Positions 8,284 through 15,166 are shown, counted from the first letter of the stretch. The stretch is 48,000 nt of DNA from Candidatus Binatia bacterium (GCA_022820725.1 JAJEFA010000001.1:1-48000), one strand, 5' to 3'. A program made the numbers and translations. The notes: generated by a model not told the origin, from the sequence alone.

Positions 8284-8532
8284 ATGAACGAATCGGATCA
8301 GCCTTCCAAGCTCGCTACCGATGTTCGCATTGTTTATGAATGCCGCTGTCCGTGCGGCAGTCTATTAGCCCGGCAGAACACTGACGGCATAGAGCTCAAG
8401 TGTCGCCGCTGCAAGCGCGTTGTTTTTATCCCCTGGGAAACCCCTTCGACATGGCGGACTGTCACAATGGAGACACCCGAGGGACAGTCAGAACAATGCG
8501 AACCTGGGCAAAAAAATGGGCGGCCCCAATGA
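8284..8532 (+). CDS. Com-like zinc-ribbon protein
   Basis: 82 residues. The segment YECRCPCGSLLARQNTDG followed by IELKCRRCKRVVFI aligns well with phage Mu Com (RCxxC-x-LL ... IEIxCPRCKR), a small zinc-finger translational regulator, and with Mu-like Com proteins scattered in bacterial genomes. The N-terminus and the Gln/Gly-rich C-terminus are unconserved. There is no ribosome site before the ATG, and the Fur-like palindrome A ends 3 nt upstream. A possible promoter (TTGAAA, 18 nt, TATGAA) would even include the start codon, so the true transcript start is unclear. The last codons are overlapped by the terminator of the convergent ferritin-like gene. No phage genes surround it. Confidence 0.65.
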   Translation: MNESDQPSKLATDVRIVYECRCPCGSLLARQNTDGIELKCRRCKRVVFIPWETPSTWRTVTMETPEGQSEQCEPGQKNGRPQ

Positions 8533-8544
8533 AGCGGCCGCCCA
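8510..8544 (-). terminator. Intrinsic terminator of the ferritin-like gene
   Basis: On the minus strand 9-bp arms TGGGCGGCC and GGCCGCCCA enclose a 10-nt loop and are followed by seven T. It lies 25 nt after the ferritin-like stop codon and overlaps the 3' end of the convergent Com-like ORF. Confidence 0.85.
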
Positions 8545-8568
8545 CGAAAACATCAAGCGAGGCAGCGG

Positions 8569-9030
8569 TTATTTTACTCGACGAAGCGTGACCTCAGGTT
8601 CGACATTTTTCGTTTCCACCATGCCCAGATACATCTCCAATTCCTCAATGTCCTCCTGCTCCCCCTCAATATGGTTCTCAAGCATGGAGCGCAGCGCGAC
8701 GTTGCCTTCGGCCAGGCCATGGGCTTCCAGATATGCCTGCATAGCTTCTTTTTCGAGCGCCAAGTCTTGCTGCAACATTTCTTCAAGATCGGTTGACTGG
8801 TGCACCGTCGTCCCAATCTCAACTGAGGGGACACCACCCAAGGAAACAATCTTTTGGCCAAATGTATGGGCATGGGAAAGCGCGGTCTTGCTCTGGCCTT
8901 CAAAGAAGTCAGCGAAGACCTTACGCCACAGACCGCTCACGAGGAGGGCGTGCTGCTGGTATTGGAGGGTCGCAGCGTGTTCAAGAGAAACGGCTTTGTT
9001 CAATGCAGTAATCACTTTTTGGGCATCCAT
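8569..9030 (-). CDS. Ferritin-like / bacterioferritin-type protein
   Basis: 153 residues, the size of a four-helix ferritin-like subunit. Candidate diiron ligands are E17 (SLEHAATLQY), E44 with H53/H55 (EGQSKTALSHAHTFG), E93/E95 (LEKEAMQAY) and the ENHIEGEQEDIEELE helix from 118. It probably binds or oxidises Fe(II) and may store it or detoxify peroxide. The ribosome site GGAGG lies 5 nt before the ATG. Two Fur-like sites sit 104-160 bp upstream. It has its own strong terminator. Whether it forms a cage (Bfr/Dps) or acts as a small oxidase cannot be told from sequence. Confidence 0.85.
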   Translation of the reverse strand: MDAQKVITALNKAVSLEHAATLQYQQHALLVSGLWRKVFADFFEGQSKTALSHAHTFGQKIVSLGGVPSVEIGTTVHQSTDLEEMLQQDLALEKEAMQAYLEAHGLAEGNVALRSMLENHIEGEQEDIEELEMYLGMVETKNVEPEVTLRRVK

Positions 9031-9133
9031 GAGAGACCTCCTTGGTTACAAGAATTAATCAACCAACGATAAATACACTATACACATTCGAATGACCCTT
9101 GTCAACCCTAAGTCATTGATTTTATTGGAGAAT

Positions 9134-9154
9134 TGATTTTGACAATCATTTTCA
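9134..9154. promoter_or_regulatory. Fur-box-like site B
   Basis: The stretch GATTTTGACAATCATTTTC (9135-9153) matches the Fur consensus at 15 of 19 positions by hand alignment and is flanked by T and A to give TGA...TCA. It lies in the 333-nt gap between the ferritin-like gene and the small ORF at 9364. Confidence 0.6.
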
Positions 9155-9169
9155 ACTAGGCGCTGAAAC

Positions 9170-9190
9170 GATTTTGAAATTCACTTTCAA
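9170..9190. promoter_or_regulatory. Fur-box-like site C
   Basis: GATTTTGAAATTCACTTTC (9170-9188) matches about 13 of 19 Fur consensus positions and contains the inverted repeat TTGAAA...TTTCAA. It is 16 nt from site B, the arrangement of tandem Fur sites. Nothing else stands out in 9031-9363. Confidence 0.5.
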
Positions 9191-9363
9191 TATGACCTGA
9201 ATAACGCTCTGCTGACGCTGGGCAACTCCGTCACCAGGCAGACCTCGTTCCTTTCCAAGTCTTCCTGTCGGCAGCCGTGACCTACTTACCTGCCACTGAA
9301 ACAGTGACAACGCCGGGCAAAACAGACTCGGACCCTGAGCGCAGAGAATAAAGGAGAACGGCT

Positions 9364-9567
9364 ATGTATGACACACACCTATGGCAAACGTCGGACAAAC
9401 GCATCAGTGTTTCTTTGTGTTCCGAAGGCTGTCTTCATGTGATGGTGGGCCGAGCCATCATTAAGATGACCCCGGAAGAATTCTTTGCGCTCCAAGCCGT
9501 GGTGGCCAAGGCGGCCCAGGATTTGCGGAATTCACCCGTCCCGCAGCAGGGCTCGGTAGGCCATTAA
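9364..9567 (+). CDS. Small protein of unknown function
   Basis: 67 residues with a good ribosome site (AAAGGAG 6 nt before the ATG), which is the main reason to call it. The sequence reads MYDTHLWQTSDKRISVSL, then CSEGCLHVMVGRAIIKM and TPEEFFALQAVVAKAAQ. A CxxxC pair is followed by a beta-strand/TPEEF-helix pattern. That faintly recalls the DUF6686 type of small Bacteroidetes proteins, but I do not claim homology. Two Fur-like sites lie about 175-230 bp upstream and the genes around it are iron-linked, suggesting an iron-responsive role. No signal peptide or membrane segment. Confidence 0.65.
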   Translation: MYDTHLWQTSDKRISVSLCSEGCLHVMVGRAIIKMTPEEFFALQAVVAKAAQDLRNSPVPQQGSVGH

Positions 9568-9645
9568 GAGCGGTGATACGCGCGGAAGCGAGTGACGGGC
9601 GACCCAATAGCCAACGTCATACCGGTCAGCATAGGGTCAGTGCGT

Positions 9646-10404
9646 TCAAATCAATCCCGGCAGTATGGCGCGTCGTTGCAAAGGATAATTCTCAAATGTC
9701 TCGTGATACCAGGCGTGGCGCCAGAGTGCCCTCGGCACCATGTTTGCAATCGTCCACAGGGCAAACGCGAGACCCGGCAGCGACCAGCTCAACAGCGCGA
9801 AGCCGACCCATTCGATTATTTCGCCCAGCAGATTAGGGCATGACACAAGATTGAAAACACCGCCGCGGGGAATGACGTATTTGCCACCGTTATCCCTGCG
9901 CAGTCGCCAGAGACGATAATCAGACCAGATATTCAACACGCCGCCGCTTACTGCCAACGTCAGACCACCGACAAATCGCGGGTCGGTCACCCAATCGTTG
10001 GCATAGTCGGCGATGTATCCCATAGACCATCCCCATAAGCCGCCGTTGAGTACATTGAAAACTATGCCGGATGCGCACAGCATGACTCGCATCTTGCTTT
10101 CGCGCCTTGGAACAATCCACGGCCAGACCAGCGCTCGATGGATGTAGTGCGCGACCCACAGAGCAACCACTGTATTGCCGACAAAATGATGGTGCGGGCT
10201 GAAAAAGTATATACCCGGGAAGGTAAGCAGCGCGGGCACTTCCATCACAAACCAACCCCAACGGCTGTTGATGCGAGGCCCGATACCCGTGCCCCCAACG
10301 CGCTCCACCGGGTCCCACTGCACCAAACCCGCGATCAGTACCAACGGCGCCAGCCCCACCCAAATCCCGGCGAGGGCCTCAAATGCGGGAAATTTCTCGC
10401 TCAC
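9646..10404 (-). CDS. Steroid 5-alpha-reductase family membrane protein
   Basis: 252 residues from the GTG at 10404, which overlaps the upstream stop as GTGA; a TTG 27 nt earlier is the only other candidate. The C-terminal half is the SRD5A signature: VIPRGGVFNLVSCPNLLGE, then IIEWVGFALLSWSLPGLAFA, PRALWRHAWYHETFENYP and a final RRAILPGLI. About six hydrophobic helices are present. Family members use NADPH to reduce the delta-4 double bond of 3-oxosteroids or other enones. In bacteria many are uncharacterised and may act on fatty acid or quinone substrates. It is translationally coupled to a 3beta-HSD-like gene, which makes a sterol or isoprenoid substrate plausible. Confidence 0.85.
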   Translation of the reverse strand: MSEKFPAFEALAGIWVGLAPLVLIAGLVQWDPVERVGGTGIGPRINSRWGWFVMEVPALLTFPGIYFFSPHHHFVGNTVVALWVAHYIHRALVWPWIVPRRESKMRVMLCASGIVFNVLNGGLWGWSMGYIADYANDWVTDPRFVGGLTLAVSGGVLNIWSDYRLWRLRRDNGGKYVIPRGGVFNLVSCPNLLGEIIEWVGFALLSWSLPGLAFALWTIANMVPRALWRHAWYHETFENYPLQRRAILPGLI

Positions 10405-11441
10405 AAACCCATTCCCTGCTCTTTGAACCAATTGAGGGCATCGCGGATCGATTCTTCAAGTGGTCGAGATTCGTATCCCAATTGTCTTCTCGCCGAGGAC
10501 TCATCAACAGACACCGGACAGTCGCGCAAAAGGTCAAGCGAATTTCTGGAGTAAAGAGGTGGTCGATTTTTTATCGCGGCATACAGTTGGATAAAAGGCA
10601 AACCCGCCAGAGCCAGAAAATAGGGCATGGCGGGGCGCGTCACACGACGCCCCAGAATGAGGGAACACAGACGCGCCAGTTCAATAATCTTTGCGTATCG
10701 GCCCACGGTAAAATACACCTCACCATGACATTCGCCCTGCCCCACCGCATTTGCGGTAGCGGCCGCCACATCTCGCACATCGCTCCACCAGAATCCCTCG
10801 TCAATGAGACACGGCAACCGCTTTTGCGCGATGGCGAGCAACATGTCACCAACGAGGGTCGGCTCCGTATCGCCGGGACCTATAAGACTCGAAGGACAGA
10901 TAACAGAAGCATTGATCTGACCACTCCTCGCCGCTTCGAGCACGCTGCCATGCGCTTCGGCTTTTGTGATCGTATAGGGGACTTTGGAATGCTGTCCCAG
11001 CTTTGAATCAGCGTCTAAAACCCTTCCACGCAACGGGCTGAATGCGTGTATGGAACCGATGTGCACCAGCCTGCGTACGCTGTTGTCAACACACGCTTGA
11101 ATCGCGTTTCGGGTACCCGTCAGGTTGACTGCCCGGACCAAATCTTCGGGATCGGTGCCAATCGTCACAATCGCAGCAGTGTGTACGACGGCGTCAGCAT
11201 TTCGGAATGCCGAGTTCAACGATTCGACATCTCGAACATCCGCAGGCCACAATTCGACCTGCTTGCTCAGGTCATCGGGGAATTTGCGACTGCTGCCCTG
11301 GCGCGTAACAGCACGCACCGTATACCCGCACCGCAGCAAGGCGCGGCATATATGGCTCCCGAGAAAACCCGCAGCACCGGTCACGGCAACGAGGCGTTTG
11401 GTATCTTTGGGATAGTATACCTTGTCGTGGGAATCAGACAT
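10401..11441 (-). CDS. NAD-dependent epimerase/dehydratase, 3beta-hydroxysteroid dehydrogenase-like
   Basis: 346 residues from the ATG at 11441 (a GTG codon precedes it directly); GAGGA is 8 nt upstream. Extended SDR fold: the dinucleotide-binding motif VTGAAGFLGSHI near residue 18, DVRD and HTAA loops, and the catalytic YTITK motif following an IHAFSPLRG strand (Ser/His region). The C-terminal half, with a hydrophobic patch AMPYFLALAGLPFIQLYAAI, is typical of 3beta-HSD/HSD3B-type members that contact membranes. Probable reaction: NAD(P)-linked oxidation of a 3-hydroxy group, coupled with the next gene's enone reduction. Alternative: a sugar-nucleotide enzyme, made less likely by the partner gene. 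Confidence 0.82.
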   Translation of the reverse strand: MSDSHDKVYYPKDTKRLVAVTGAAGFLGSHICRALLRCGYTVRAVTRQGSSRKFPDDLSKQVELWPADVRDVESLNSAFRNADAVVHTAAIVTIGTDPEDLVRAVNLTGTRNAIQACVDNSVRRLVHIGSIHAFSPLRGRVLDADSKLGQHSKVPYTITKAEAHGSVLEAARSGQINASVICPSSLIGPGDTEPTLVGDMLLAIAQKRLPCLIDEGFWWSDVRDVAAATANAVGQGECHGEVYFTVGRYAKIIELARLCSLILGRRVTRPAMPYFLALAGLPFIQLYAAIKNRPPLYSRNSLDLLRDCPVSVDESSARRQLGYESRPLEESIRDALNWFKEQGMGL

Positions 11442-11455
11442 CACCTATTCCTCAA

Positions 11456-11599
11456 TTATCGTTGGCGGCGCTGTTGGCCAACTCCAGGACGAGTGTCACT
11501 CCCTACGCCTTTCTCCAGACCGTGCAGTCCGAAGACTTGCACCGACAAATCCTCTACCCACTGCGAGCGCGTAAAAATCTCTTCAGTAAACCTCAACAT
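11456..11599 (-). CDS. Possible 47-residue leader peptide or small protein
   Basis: ORF from ATG (11599) to TAA (11456), beginning MLRFTEEIFTRSQWVEDLSV and ending in QQRRQR. GGAG stands 8 nt before the ATG, and the stop is 14 nt before the ATG of the 3beta-HSD-like gene, so translation could be coupled. Composition is acidic then Arg-rich. I recognise no family. It could equally be a chance ORF or the remnant of a longer gene. Confidence 0.35.
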   Translation of the reverse strand: MLRFTEEIFTRSQWVEDLSVQVFGLHGLEKGVGSDTRPGVGQQRRQR

Positions 11600-11717
11600 G
11601 TTACAGGCTCCATTTCAATATCCTTCGTCACTGAGAAAACGGGAGCCCTTCAGGATCATACTCCGCTGTCGGAGATGCAGAGCGTCGGCCTGGCCGGTCC
11701 TGGGTCTATGGGGAGGA

Positions 11718-11749
11718 GCCCCGGGGCTGTAGGAGGGATGCCCCGGGGC
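11718..11749. repeat. GC hairpin formed by a duplicated GCCCCGGGGC
   Basis: Two copies of the self-complementary decamer GCCCCGGGGC (11718-11727, 11740-11749) flank 12 nt, giving a very stable stem in either strand. It lies in the 550-nt gap 11442-11994, between Fur-like site D and the small ORF. Confidence 0.6.
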
Positions 11750-11753
11750 CCAG

Positions 11754-11781
11754 ATGCAAGGCCCAACACCAAACCTTGCAT
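11754..11781. repeat. Second hairpin, 8-bp arms
   Basis: ATGCAAGG (11754-11761) and CCTTGCAT (11774-11781) around a 12-nt loop. Adjacent to the GC hairpin, so 11700-11890 would be a highly structured leader if transcribed on the minus strand. Confidence 0.5.
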
Positions 11782-11823
11782 AGCGAAAACGACGAACCTG
11801 CAACCCGTATTCGACCTTGCACG

Positions 11824-11913
11824 AAAAAGCCTGCAGCGACGACGACTGCGGGCGCGAGGCTCAAGGGTCGTAGGCCTAGTGCAGGCTCAAATGAAATTGA
11901 TATTCAATTTCAA
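11824..11913 (-). ncRNA. Candidate Fur-controlled small RNA or attenuated leader
   Basis: The minus-strand promoter at 11920-11948 predicts a start near 11913. The transcript then runs through Fur-like site D and about 60 nt later meets a terminator-like element: GCC-C-GCAG, a 9-nt loop UCGUCGUCG, CUGC-A-GGC (one C/A mismatch), then five U at 11828-11824. Longer arms GCCTGCA/TGCAGGC (11886-11880 and 11835-11829) could also pair. The product would be about 90 nt and lacks a convincing ORF. It could be an iron-repressed sRNA of the RyhB kind by analogy only, or premature termination ahead of the steroid-enzyme genes. Confidence 0.4.
11892..11912. promoter_or_regulatory. Fur-box-like palindrome D
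   Basis: Perfect 9-bp arms TGAAATTGA and TCAATTTCA around TAT, identical arms to sites A and E. It starts at the predicted transcription start of the minus-strand promoter, a position where bound repressor would block RNA polymerase. Confidence 0.7.
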
Positions 11914-11919
11914 TTAGGT

Positions 11920-11948
11920 AGATTAGTCCCCAAGACGATATTTGTCAA
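11920..11948 (-). promoter_or_regulatory. Strong sigma70-like promoter
   Basis: Minus strand TTGACA (11948-11943), 17-nt spacer, TAATCT (11925-11920). Directs transcription into Fur-like site D, the candidate small RNA and onward to the 3beta-HSD-like/5-alpha-reductase pair. Confidence 0.6.
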
Positions 11949-11994
11949 GTCCCACAGTCAGAGGATGTGGGTGGGGATATGAAGGATGAAGTTC

Positions 11995-12228
11995 CTACCG
12001 AAAGAATAGCCACTTAGGCGCCGGTACGGGTGCGCTCTCTTCTGCCCGAAAACCCGCTTCTATGTGGCTGCCATCACAGTACGGTTTGTTTTTGGACTTG
12101 CCGCACCGACATAAATACAGGGGATCTTTTTGTCCCCGGTACTTCCCCCCCCTCCTGTCCATGAGGCTGGGTTCTCCGCGTACTTCATAAGGACCGTTCT
12201 TTAAGGCGCGGATCGTCACTTTTGCCAT
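11995..12228 (-). CDS. CDGSH iron-sulfur domain protein
   Basis: 77 residues from the ATG at 12228, chosen because AAAAGGA precedes it and MAKVTIRALKNGPYEVRGE is the family's beginning; the longer ORF runs through the Fur-like site and is unlikely. The motif LCRCGKSKNKPYCDGSH gives C-x-C-x2-S-x3-P-x-C-D-G-S-H exactly, the three-Cys/one-His ligand set for a labile [2Fe-2S] cluster. Bacterial single-CDGSH proteins of the MiST/mitoNEET type are redox or cluster-transfer proteins. It is divergent from feoA, with Fur-like site E between, in keeping with iron control. Confidence 0.9.
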   Translation of the reverse strand: MAKVTIRALKNGPYEVRGEPSLMDRRGGKYRGQKDPLYLCRCGKSKNKPYCDGSHIEAGFRAEESAPVPAPKWLFFR

Positions 12229-12385
12229 GCCCAGTCCTTTTCTTTTCAGCATTCTCGAGCCCACGCTATCATGCACGGGAATGCGCGCTAGGGCGGTTCT
12301 GCCTCGGCTTACCCCAACGGGTGGCGTGTTGGAATTGAACCAGAGTTCGATAGCGGACCCAGTAGATAGGGGCTTGTGTCTATAA

Positions 12386-12415
12386 TTGAAATTGACTATC
12401 AATTTCATCTATAGA
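12386..12415 (+). promoter_or_regulatory. Likely feoA promoter, overlapped by Fur-like site E
   Basis: TTGAAA (12386-12391) and TATAGA (12410-12415) with an 18-nt spacer lying almost wholly within the palindrome. The predicted start is near 12422 with a ~36-nt leader to feoA. The same arrangement (TTGAAA, 18 nt, TATGAA) is seen at site A. Confidence 0.5.
12387..12407. promoter_or_regulatory. Fur-box-like palindrome E upstream of feoA
   Basis: TGAAATTGA and TCAATTTCA around CTA. The 28-nt stretch 12385-12412 matches 8258-8285 at 26 positions. Location before feoAB, a classic Fur target, is the main support for calling the whole set Fur sites. The 230-nt gap 12229-12458 otherwise shows nothing. 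Confidence 0.75.
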
Positions 12416-12458
12416 GAACCGGACCTACCTGAACGAAAGCCCCTACTTCTAGTATCTT

Positions 12459-12686
12459 ATGAAAACACTGGCCGACCTCGGCCCCGAAGAGCGGGGACGT
12501 ATTCACTCTGTCTCGGGCACAGACGGTATTTCCCAGCGGCTGGCTGAACTCGGCTTTACCAGCGGTCAGACCGTGCAGGTCATCCGTTTTGCGCCGCTGG
12601 GTGATCCCATGCAAATACGTATTCGAGGCTTTTCCCTCGCGCTCCGGCTCCACGAGGCCAAACGGGTCCGTCTCGCCGAACAATGA
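12459..12686 (+). CDS. feoA: FeoA ferrous iron transport accessory protein
   Basis: 75 residues, typical FeoA length. The SH3-like core is visible: GRIHSVSGTDGISQRLAELGFTSG, then QTVQVIRFAPLGDPMQIRIR and GFSLALRLHEAKRVRL. FeoA is a cytoplasmic partner thought to bind FeoB and modulate Fe(II) uptake. The ribosome site is weak (CTAGTATCTT before the ATG). It is the first gene of feoA-feoB-Cys-rich protein, 26 nt before feoB. Transcription is probably repressed by Fur with iron at site E. Confidence 0.92.
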   Translation: MKTLADLGPEERGRIHSVSGTDGISQRLAELGFTSGQTVQVIRFAPLGDPMQIRIRGFSLALRLHEAKRVRLAEQ

Positions 12687-12712
12687 AAATGAGGAGTAGG
12701 CTCCCCTAGTAC

Positions 12713-14947
12713 ATGCCTTGCCCTGCCGCTATGGATGTCGAAACACCAACCGCTTCGTCTGCTCGTACCACCGCCACTCCCGGTGCCGCTTCTTATCGGG
12801 TTGCGGTGATTGGGAATCCCAATACGGGCAAGACAACCCTCTTTAACGCCCTCACCGGACTCAGCCAGCACACCGGGAATTATCCTGGGGTGACCGTCGA
12901 AAGTGCACTCGGAGAGTTTCGTCAGAATGGCGTCCGGTTTCTCGCGGTTGACCTGCCGGGGGTCTATTCGCTTGCGCCTCGTGCTCCGGATGAGATGGTC
13001 GCCGTCTCCGTCCTGCTCGGCTCCGGTGACGAAGCAGTCACGCCGGATGTTGTCCTGTGCGTGGTCGATGCCACGAACCTTGATCGCAATCTGTATATTG
13101 CGACCCAGATCATGGATATCGGGCTGCCCTGCGTCATCGCGCTGACCATGCTCGATCTGGCGGAAAAGCAGGGCCTGCATATCGATATTGCTACTCTTGA
13201 AAAACGCTTGGGAGTGCGCGTTGTTCCGGTGCAGGCCACCAAACGTCGGGGGATCGATCACCTCCGTCAGGCCTTGTGCGATACGCTCAATACAGGCGTC
13301 TCCCCTCCCCGGCCTGTGGTGTTTCCCGAAGCGTTCACACAGGAGGCCCAGACGCTGGCCCAGCAGCTCACCCAGGCCCATCCGACTGCCCGCTTCCCCG
13401 ACTTTCTGATTGAACGGCTATTGATCGACGCTGGCGGCATGGTCGAGCAGGACCTGACCCGACAGCACGGAGCCCAGGTGCGTGACTCCGTCTACGCGGC
13501 CCGCCAGCGTTTGTCCGATAACGCGGTCCAACTCCCGCAGATGGAAGTGGATCACCGCTATGCATGGATCGCCCAGGTCGTGGCGGACGCGCGCCGCTCT
13601 TCGTCCGGCCTGGGCCGTGACCGGACCGATTGGTCCGAGCTGATTGACTCCCTCGTCACCCATAAGGTCTGGGGGCTGGTGATTTTTCTGACGGTCATGG
13701 GCGTGACCTTTCAGTCGATTTTTTCCTGGGCGCTGCCCCTTATGGACAGCATTGACACCGTCTTTTCGGCACTGGGCCCCTGGGTCGGCAGCGCGCTGCC
13801 CGAGGGCCCACTGCAAAGCCTGATGGTCGATGGCGTAATCGGCGGAGTAGGCGCAGTTGTGGTGTTTGTCCCGCAGATTGCGATTCTGTTCGGTTTGATC
13901 GCCATCCTTGAAGATTCCGGCTATATGGCGCGGGCGGCCTTTCTCATGGATCGGGTGATGGCCGGTTTCGGACTGTCGGGACGGAGTTTTATTCCGCTGC
14001 TCTCCTCTTTCGCCTGCGCAATTCCAGGCATTATGGCGGCCCGAACCATTGACAATCAGCGGGACCGGATTGCAACTATTCTTATCGCGCCCCTGATGAG
14101 CTGTAGCGCGCGGCTGCCGGTGTATGTGCTGTTGATTGCGGCTTTTATCCCGGCCCAGACCGTGTGGGGCATTTTTGGCTTGCAGGGACTGACGCTCTTT
14201 TGCATGTATTGTCTCGGCCTGCTCGTTGCCCCCCCCATCGCCTGGATACTCAAGCGGACACTGCTGAGTGGTGAGGCTGTACCTTTTCTCATGGAACTGC
14301 CGCCCTTTAAGCTGCCGGCTTGGCGGGTAGTCGTGTTTCGTATGTACGACCGTAGCATGGCCTTTCTCAAGCGTGCCGGCAGCATCATCCTGGCCACTAC
14401 GATCCTGGTCTGGGCCCTCTCCTATTATCCGAATCAGGATCTTGTCTCAGAAGAATTTGAGACCCGCCGGGCGACTGCCACGGAAGCCGAGCTGGCACTG
14501 CTTGAGAGCGAGGCGGCCGGCATTCGTTTGCGCGAGAGTTATCTCGGACAGGCCGGACGGGCGATTGAACCGTTTGTTCAGCCATTGGGCTGGGATTGGA
14601 AAATCGGCATGGCCACGCTGGCGAGTTTTCCGGCCCGTGAGGTGATTATTGCCGCCCTCGGGACGATCTATAATCTGGGCGCCGGCCAGGATGAAGAGAG
14701 CGTCGAATTGCGCCAGGCCATGCGGGCGGAGCGCTGGCCGGACGGCCGACCGGTGTATACGCCGGTTGTGGCGATTTCGATCATGGTCTTTTTTGCCCTG
14801 TGCTGTCAGTGCGGTGCCACCCTGGCGACTATCAAGCGAGAGACGAATTCCTGGGGCTATCCGCTCTTGACATTTGTCTATATGACGAGTCTGGCGTATC
14901 TTGGAGCGCTGGCGGTGTATCAGATAGGCAGTCGGCTGACTTGGTGA
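12713..14947 (+). CDS. feoB: FeoB ferrous iron transporter
   Basis: 744 residues, full length. The N-terminal GTPase domain has G1 GNPNTGKTT at 34-42, the switch region GNYPGVTVE and G3 DLPG at 80-83. G4 reads TMLD (145-148) where most FeoB have NxxD, a Thr-for-Asn change that some GTPases tolerate. The membrane part carries both Gate motifs with their cysteines, SSFACAIPGIMAAR and LMSCSARLPVYVLL, and the C-terminal CCQCGATLATIKRE segment. It imports Fe(II) across the inner membrane. The start is uncertain between ATG 12713 and ATG 12731; GAGGAG is 16 nt before the first. The N-terminus before the GTPase domain is an unusual Ala/Thr-rich extension. Confidence 0.96.
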   Translation: MPCPAAMDVETPTASSARTTATPGAASYRVAVIGNPNTGKTTLFNALTGLSQHTGNYPGVTVESALGEFRQNGVRFLAVDLPGVYSLAPRAPDEMVAVSVLLGSGDEAVTPDVVLCVVDATNLDRNLYIATQIMDIGLPCVIALTMLDLAEKQGLHIDIATLEKRLGVRVVPVQATKRRGIDHLRQALCDTLNTGVSPPRPVVFPEAFTQEAQTLAQQLTQAHPTARFPDFLIERLLIDAGGMVEQDLTRQHGAQVRDSVYAARQRLSDNAVQLPQMEVDHRYAWIAQVVADARRSSSGLGRDRTDWSELIDSLVTHKVWGLVIFLTVMGVTFQSIFSWALPLMDSIDTVFSALGPWVGSALPEGPLQSLMVDGVIGGVGAVVVFVPQIAILFGLIAILEDSGYMARAAFLMDRVMAGFGLSGRSFIPLLSSFACAIPGIMAARTIDNQRDRIATILIAPLMSCSARLPVYVLLIAAFIPAQTVWGIFGLQGLTLFCMYCLGLLVAPPIAWILKRTLLSGEAVPFLMELPPFKLPAWRVVVFRMYDRSMAFLKRAGSIILATTILVWALSYYPNQDLVSEEFETRRATATEAELALLESEAAGIRLRESYLGQAGRAIEPFVQPLGWDWKIGMATLASFPAREVIIAALGTIYNLGAGQDEESVELRQAMRAERWPDGRPVYTPVVAISIMVFFALCCQCGATLATIKRETNSWGYPLLTFVYMTSLAYLGALAVYQIGSRLTW

Positions 14948-14950
14948 ACC

Positions 14951-15091
14951 ATGGATTTCCAGACTCTGCTGATATTCCCGGTTATTGTCGTGGCCGTCTT
15001 ATACGTTGGCCGCGTGCTCTGGCCCAGACGTGAGAAAACGGGCTGCGCCTCGTGTCCGCAGAATCGGCAGCGCGCGGACGATTACGTGTGA
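14951..15091 (+). CDS. FeoB-associated Cys-rich membrane protein
   Basis: 46 residues, starting 3 nt after feoB. One membrane helix (residues ~5-23, LLIFPVIVVAVLYVGRVLW) is followed by a basic patch PRREK and a CASC motif (C32, C35). This matches the small FeoB-associated Cys-rich family found after feoB in many bacteria, of unknown role, perhaps in Fe(II) handling or complex stability as a FeoC substitute. The position and organisation are the main evidence, since such short proteins have little signal. Confidence 0.8.
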   Translation: MDFQTLLIFPVIVVAVLYVGRVLWPRREKTGCASCPQNRQRADDYV

Positions 15092-15101
15092 AGTGAGGCA
15101 C

Positions 15102-15125
15102 TGCGGGACCGTCCCCCGCACTTTT
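15102..15125 (+). terminator. Possible terminator of the feo operon
   Basis: Stem TGCGGG / CCCGCA with a 7-nt loop followed by C and four T, 10 nt after the Cys-rich protein stop. Short stem, so moderate support. Confidence 0.4.
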
Positions 15126-15166
15126 GTGTTCCGGTTATCCGTTCCTTCCAGTGGCTCCCAACCGCC

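Noticed and set aside
9134..9190. AT-rich repeats as a replication origin
   Set aside because: They match Fur-type sites, and no DnaA boxes or replication genes accompany them.
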